Assembly: GCA_002314855.1 (NCBI GenBank)
Contig: DCHQ01000094.1
Span: 1 to 9,594 of the forward strand
Source: Lachnospiraceae bacterium UBA1748
GTDB taxonomy: Bacteria; Bacillota; Clostridia; Lachnospirales; Lachnospiraceae
Length of the DNA stretch: 9,594 nt
Reading direction: 5' to 3'
Shown: positions 6,299 to 9,594 of the stretch, one piece after another
How the letters are laid out: each line of letters starts with the position of its first letter
Position numbering within the stretch: the first letter of the stretch is position 1
Made by a program: the position numbers and the translations under genes
The notes under the pieces: generated by a model
What the model was told of the DNA's origin: nothing
The model's database searches: none
What the model saw: only the letters and a program-made list of their open reading frames with translations

Positions 6299-7288
6299 AT
6301 GAAGGGTTCTAAGAAAGCTTATAGCTATGCTAGATTTGGATATTTCTTTAGTATTCCGTTTGTAATTGGATACGTCATATTCTCTCTTTATCCTATCTTG
6401 TACACATTTAGTGTTGCTTTTTCAGACTTAAAGGGTCTTACAACTAGAGAGTATAATATTCTTTGGGATGATTTATTCAAGAACTTTAAGACTATTCTTG
6501 GTTTAGCAACTTTTAAAACATCTATTAAAAACACTGTTTATATTTGGATTTTGAACTTCATACCACAGATGGCATTAGCATTGCTGATCGCATCTTGGTT
6601 TACTGATAGAAGAAGCAAAATTAAGGGCCAGGGATTTTTCAAGGTAGTATTCTATATGCCTAACATTATCACTGCAGCTACAGTTGCTATCTTATTCAAC
6701 TCATTATTTGGTTATCCTAAGGGACCTGTTAACGATTTCTTAGTAATGATTCATGCTATCGACAAAGAGCATTTAATAAACTTCGCACTTAAGAAGTCAG
6801 CTGCTCAGAACATTGTTATTTTCATCCAGACATGGATGTGGTATGGACAGACATCTATCGTTCTTATGGCAGGTATTCTTGGTATCAGCCCTGAGCTTTT
6901 CGAGGCTGCTGAAGTTGATGGTGCTAACCAGTGGCAAACATTCTGGAAGATTACAATTCCTAACATTAAGACAATTATGTTATTCACACTTATCACATCA
7001 CTTATCGGTGGTTTGAATATGTTCGATATTCCTTATTCATTCCTTGCAGGTGGTCCTGATAACGCTACATTAACAGCTGCTGTATTCATTTATAACCAGG
7101 CATTCGCTGGTGCTTATATGTATGCTAGAGCTGCTGCAGCATCAATTATTATGTTCGTAATCATTTGTGTTCTTTCAGCTATTACATTCTATCTCATGAG
7201 AGATAAGGAAGCTGAAGCTCTTCGTAAAGAGATGAAGAAAGCTGAGAAGGAATTCAAAGCTAAAATGAAGGCAGAAGGGAGAGCATAA
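6299..7288 (+). CDS. CUT1 sugar ABC transporter permease 1 (MalF-like)
   Basis: This membrane subunit of the importer has 329 residues from the chosen start at 6299. TGGAGG (6286-6291) lies 7 nt before it; the in-frame ATG at 6278 lies upstream of that site and is not preferred. Six membrane segments can be seen, with the first at about 15-36 and the last near the C-terminus (SIIMFVIICVLSAITFYLM). The cytoplasmic EAA loop that contacts the ATPase is intact: E202-A-A-E-V-D207-G208, followed by ITIPNIK. A Lys/Glu-rich tail of about 30 residues follows the last helix and may form a cytoplasmic coiled coil. The next permease starts 2 nt after its stop, so the two are co-translated. No ATPase gene lies nearby; a shared MsmX-type ATPase is inferred. 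Confidence 0.94.
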   Translation: MKGSKKAYSYARFGYFFSIPFVIGYVIFSLYPILYTFSVAFSDLKGLTTREYNILWDDLFKNFKTILGLATFKTSIKNTVYIWILNFIPQMALALLIASWFTDRRSKIKGQGFFKVVFYMPNIITAATVAILFNSLFGYPKGPVNDFLVMIHAIDKEHLINFALKKSAAQNIVIFIQTWMWYGQTSIVLMAGILGISPELFEAAEVDGANQWQTFWKITIPNIKTIMLFTLITSLIGGLNMFDIPYSFLAGGPDNATLTAAVFIYNQAFAGAYMYARAAAASIIMFVIICVLSAITFYLMRDKEAEALRKEMKKAEKEFKAKMKAEGRA

Positions 7289-7290
7289 TC

Positions 7291-8169
7291 ATGGCAGATA
7301 ATAACATTAAAGTTGATATGATCCAGACAAATAACAAGAACTGGACAAGAATTTATCATATTATTATTTATATCGTTTGTATTTTCTTAGCAGTACTCAG
7401 TATTGTTCCTTTCTGGCTCATGTTTGTAAATGCTACAAGAAATACAATTCAGATTCAGGCGAACTCAATTTCACTTATTCCTTCTAAGTATCTTATGTTT
7501 AACTGGAAGGTATTTACAGGTAAGGACTTCAACCCAGCAATTGGTTTCATGAACTCATTATTAATTGCTGCTGGTTCTACAGTACTTGCACTTTATTTCT
7601 CATCACTTACTGCTTATGCTCAGATTGCATATGAGTGGAAGTTAAAGAATGCATTCTTTAGTTTCATCATGGCAGTTATGATGGTTCCAGGACAGGTTAC
7701 AATGATCGGTTTCTATCAGATGTGCTTCCGTCTTGGTCTTACAAACAACAGATTATTACTTATCCTTCCTGCAATTGCTGCACCTTCAATGGTATTCTTC
7801 ATGAGACAGTATTTGCAGCCAGCTTTATCAATGGAAATTGTTCACTCAGCTCGTATTGATGGTGCTAAGGAGTTCTACATCTTCAACAAGATCGTACTTC
7901 CTATCATGAAGCCAGCTCTTGCTACACAGGCAATTTTCTCATTCGTTGGTAACTGGAACAACCTTTTCACACCACTCGTACTTCTTACACAGCCTAAGAA
8001 GTATACAATGCCTATCATGGTTACACTTCTTAGAGGTGATATTTACAAGACAGAGCTTGGTTCTATCTACTTAGGACTTACTCTTACAGTATTACCACTT
8101 ATCGTTGTTTACTTAGTTCTTTCTAAGTACATCATCGCTGGTGTTGCTCTTGGTTCTGTAAAGGGTTAA
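7291..8169 (+). CDS. CUT1 sugar ABC transporter permease 2 (MalG-like)
   Basis: This second membrane subunit (292 residues) pairs with the preceding permease to form the import channel. It starts 2 nt after that gene's stop, with a GGGAG ribosome site inside the end of permease 1. Six membrane helices are predicted, the first at about 22-45 (IIIYIVCIFLAVLSIVPFWLM). The EAA loop is recognisable (EIVHSARIDGAKEF ... IVLPIMKP), but the position usually held by the conserved Glu is His185, followed by S186-A187 and D190-G191. In E. coli MalG the corresponding Glu takes part in coupling to the ATPase, so this change is notable. The rest looks intact. A terminator follows directly and closes the operon. 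Confidence 0.94.
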   Translation: MADNNIKVDMIQTNNKNWTRIYHIIIYIVCIFLAVLSIVPFWLMFVNATRNTIQIQANSISLIPSKYLMFNWKVFTGKDFNPAIGFMNSLLIAAGSTVLALYFSSLTAYAQIAYEWKLKNAFFSFIMAVMMVPGQVTMIGFYQMCFRLGLTNNRLLLILPAIAAPSMVFFMRQYLQPALSMEIVHSARIDGAKEFYIFNKIVLPIMKPALATQAIFSFVGNWNNLFTPLVLLTQPKKYTMPIMVTLLRGDIYKTELGSIYLGLTLTVLPLIVVYLVLSKYIIAGVALGSVKG

Positions 8170-8185
8170 TTATCAATTGTTTATT

Positions 8186-8216
8186 AAAGCCACGGATTTT
8201 ATTCCGTGGCTTTTTT
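8186..8216 (+). terminator. Rho-independent terminator of the importer operon
   Basis: AAAGCCACGGA (8186-8196) pairs perfectly with TCCGTGGCTTT (8203-8213) over 11 bp, with a short T-rich loop and a run of six T (8211-8216). It begins 17 bp after the permease 2 stop. Confidence 0.94.
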
Positions 8217-8250
8217 ATATGCAATTTTTCCCCTATATATCTAGAATATG

Positions 8251-8283
8251 TGGACTATTAATAAATACATATTTTTGTATAAT
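8251..8283 (+). promoter_or_regulatory. Putative promoter of membrane protein B
   Basis: A perfect TATAAT (8278-8283) lies 28 bp before the start of gene B and after the importer terminator. The -35 is weak: TGGACT (8251-8256) is 21 bp away, and no good box lies at 17 bp. A small inverted repeat, ATACA-N6-TGTAT (8265-8280), overlaps the -10. A promoter is expected here because the gene follows a strong terminator. Confidence 0.45.
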
Positions 8284-8311
8284 AATATAGATGTATAAAG
8301 GATGAGATATT

Positions 8312-9022
8312 ATGGTAGATGGAAAGAATTTTAAAGAAACAGTAGAAGAAGAAAAGCTGAAATGGAAGGAGATGTCCTTCAAAAAGAAGCTTATATATTT
8401 TAAAGATTATTATATGTGGTGGACCATATTAATAGTAGTTGGATTAGTATGTTTCTTCACCTGGTTGTTTGGTCACGTTATATTTGCCAAGAAGCCTGTT
8501 GTTAAGGGTATGTGCATTAATCTATATATGGAATATGAAGATGCTAACAGAATACGTGATGAATACCCAGAATTTGCAGGATATGACCCGAAAAAATATT
8601 CTTCAGAATTCGCAATAGATGAGTTTATTGATTTTTCACTGAGCCACGAAAAATATTCTCAGTATGATGAAATGATGGCTATATATGCTCAGGTTGTTGG
8701 TGGTAATATATATTATTTTCTAGTTGAAGATACAACTCTTTACGGAATGACTGACTCCGGATTGATTGTAAGTCCTGATGAATTATTATCGAAAGAATTT
8801 TTAGATGAATTAGCCTCTAAAGATGCATTAATATATACCAAAGATTTCGTTCCAGAAGAATTATGGAGTGAATATAGTGAAGTATATGCCATTGATTTAG
8901 GCAAGCTAGGCTTTGATGCAGACAAAGAGAATGATAATTATTATCTGCTTTTTAGCGTAGCAATGCCTCATGATGATAATGCGGAAAATATTATAAGGTT
9001 TTATGATCAGTTTTATAATTGA
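8312..9022 (+). CDS. Unrecognised single-pass membrane protein B, apparent paralogue of A
   Basis: No named family is recognised. The 236-residue protein starts 9 nt after AAGGA (8298-8302). It repeats the plan of the protein at 3064-3855: a Lys/Glu-rich N-terminus (1-26, shorter than in A), the juxtamembrane motif IYFKDYYMW (28-36), one hydrophobic helix (about 37-57) and an outside domain. Further matches are GNI at 131-133 followed by hydrophobic residues and ED, a later Gly-hydrophobic turn, then EFLDEL, which lines up with EFIEKH in A. Both end in a short amphipathic helix. It sits directly behind the importer operon but has its own -10 box and terminator. Its outside domain is acidic and rich in Tyr. 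An accessory or sensing role is a guess from context. Confidence 0.78.
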   Translation: MVDGKNFKETVEEEKLKWKEMSFKKKLIYFKDYYMWWTILIVVGLVCFFTWLFGHVIFAKKPVVKGMCINLYMEYEDANRIRDEYPEFAGYDPKKYSSEFAIDEFIDFSLSHEKYSQYDEMMAIYAQVVGGNIYYFLVEDTTLYGMTDSGLIVSPDELLSKEFLDELASKDALIYTKDFVPEELWSEYSEVYAIDLGKLGFDADKENDNYYLLFSVAMPHDDNAENIIRFYDQFYN

Positions 9023-9024
9023 TA

Positions 9025-9594
9025 TTAATATTCAGAACTACTAATATTACTTTCGCTAGTATTAGTAGTTTTTTCTTTGTGCCTAGAAAGATTTTGCTTA
9101 AGATTTTTTCTGTAATCGCTAGGTGATATACCATATTCCTTTTTAAATGCTCTATAAAAACATGAATAGTCCTTGAAGCCACAGTTTATAAAAGATTCGG
9201 ATATATCATCAGTTTCCAGAATATTATCTTTAAATGCAGCAAGACGCTTTTTGAGAATGTACTGATGTATTGATATTCCTAGATATTCTTTAAATATATG
9301 AGAGATATGATACTTACTAACATAAAAATGTTCTGATAATTCTTCAAGAGATAAAGTATCTGCCAAATGATTATCTATATATGCAATAAGATTTTGGTAT
9401 AAACCAGACTCAGCCTTGATTTCCTGAGGGTTTCTTATTTCATAACTATGTCTATTAATATCAAGAAAGAGCTGGGCAATCATAATAGTGAGGCGAGTGT
9501 CCTTGGCGAATCTATCCTGGTGTATTTCCTGGATTATATCGAACAACTGGGACTGAAGAGCATTAAAATGTATTGAATCATAATGATGTACATA
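9025..9594 (-). CDS. AraC-family transcriptional regulator, C-terminal part (5' end outside window)
   Basis: The last 189 residues of an AraC-type DNA-binding regulator are present. The frame stays open to the right edge (codons reading YVHHYDSIHFNALQ), so the TTG at 9546 is not the start. Two helix-turn-helix motifs are clear: LSLEELSEHFYVSKYHIS (about 9360-9299) and, after the linker helix, the family signature around GFKDYSCFYRAFKKEYGISP (about 9180-9121) followed by SDYRK. The missing N-terminal part probably carries a cupin-type sugar-sensing domain, as is usual in this family; the visible remnant fits the end of such a domain and its linker. The tail after the second motif is a low-complexity Ser/Thr/Asn stretch whose DNA also forms the terminator of gene B. 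It is a good candidate regulator of this sugar locus, but its targets are not shown by the sequence. Confidence 0.9.
   Translation of the reverse strand, partial: YVHHYDSIHFNALQSQLFDIIQEIHQDRFAKDTRLTIMIAQLFLDINRHSYEIRNPQEIKAESGLYQNLIAYIDNHLADTLSLEELSEHFYVSKYHISHIFKEYLGISIHQYILKKRLAAFKDNILETDDISESFINCGFKDYSCFYRAFKKEYGISPSDYRKNLKQNLSRHKEKTTNTSESNISSSEY
9036..9074 (+). terminator. Terminator of gene B, embedded in the regulator's coding sequence
   Basis: AACTACTAATA (9036-9046) pairs perfectly with TATTAGTAGTT (9060-9070), and three further inner pairs (one wobble) bring the stem to 14 bp around a 7-nt loop. Six T (9069-9074) follow. The whole element lies inside the last codons of the convergent AraC-type gene. 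Confidence 0.85.

Noticed and set aside
1..9594. CRISPR arrays, tRNA/rRNA genes, insertion sequences, phage or defence genes, known riboswitches
   Set aside because: No regular repeat-spacer pattern, cloverleaf, transposase, terminal inverted repeats or recognisable riboswitch core was seen; all intergenic stretches are short and explained by promoters and terminators.

Overview
The window looks like chromosomal DNA from an AT-rich Gram-positive anaerobe, most likely a plant-polysaccharide-using member of the Lachnospiraceae (Butyrivibrio/Roseburia-like). This rests on several things: AGGAGG-type ribosome binding sites, TTGACA/TATAAT promoters, a lipoprotein-type sugar-binding protein, a two-permease CUT1 importer with no ATPase gene beside it, a YesL-family (DUF624) protein, and an intracellular family 3 glycoside hydrolase. 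The genus is an inference, since no marker gene is present.

Layout from left to right: (1) the 3' end of an L-fucose isomerase-superfamily gene (1-671, +) with a strong terminator; (2) a promoter/operator region with two dyad sequences, then a GH3 beta-xylosidase/beta-glucosidase gene (861-2987, +); (3) a promoter overlapping the GH3 stop codon and a long hairpin, then an unrecognised single-pass membrane protein (3064-3855, +), called 'A' here; (4) a convergent YesL/DUF624 membrane protein (3852-4490, -), whose stop codon overlaps that of A; (5) a 269-bp divergent control region with a perfect-consensus sigma-A promoter; (6) a CUT1 sugar ABC importer made of binding lipoprotein, internal terminator, permease 1 and permease 2 (4760-8169, +), closed by a terminator; (7) a second unrecognised single-pass membrane protein, 'B' (8312-9022, +), which appears to be a paralogue of A; (8) the 3' part of an AraC-family regulator (9025-9594, -) that runs off the right edge.

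A reasonable working picture is a sugar-uptake locus. The lipoprotein captures an oligosaccharide, the two permeases import it using an ATPase encoded elsewhere, the cytoplasmic GH3 enzyme cuts it to monosaccharides, and the isomerase passes a monosaccharide into central metabolism. The AraC-type protein may regulate all or part of this. The GH3 sequence favours xylo-oligosaccharides, but the substrate is not proven by sequence.

The least explained part is the pair A and B with DUF624. Both A and B have a charged N-terminus, a shared juxtamembrane motif (IYFxDYYxW), one membrane helix and an outside domain. A segment of that domain resembles the first lobe of the locus's own sugar-binding protein. 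They sit on either side of the importer and may be accessory or sensing parts of it. The transcription architecture is also compact: convergent stop codons lie in a hairpin loop at one end, and a terminator is embedded in the regulator's coding sequence at the other.
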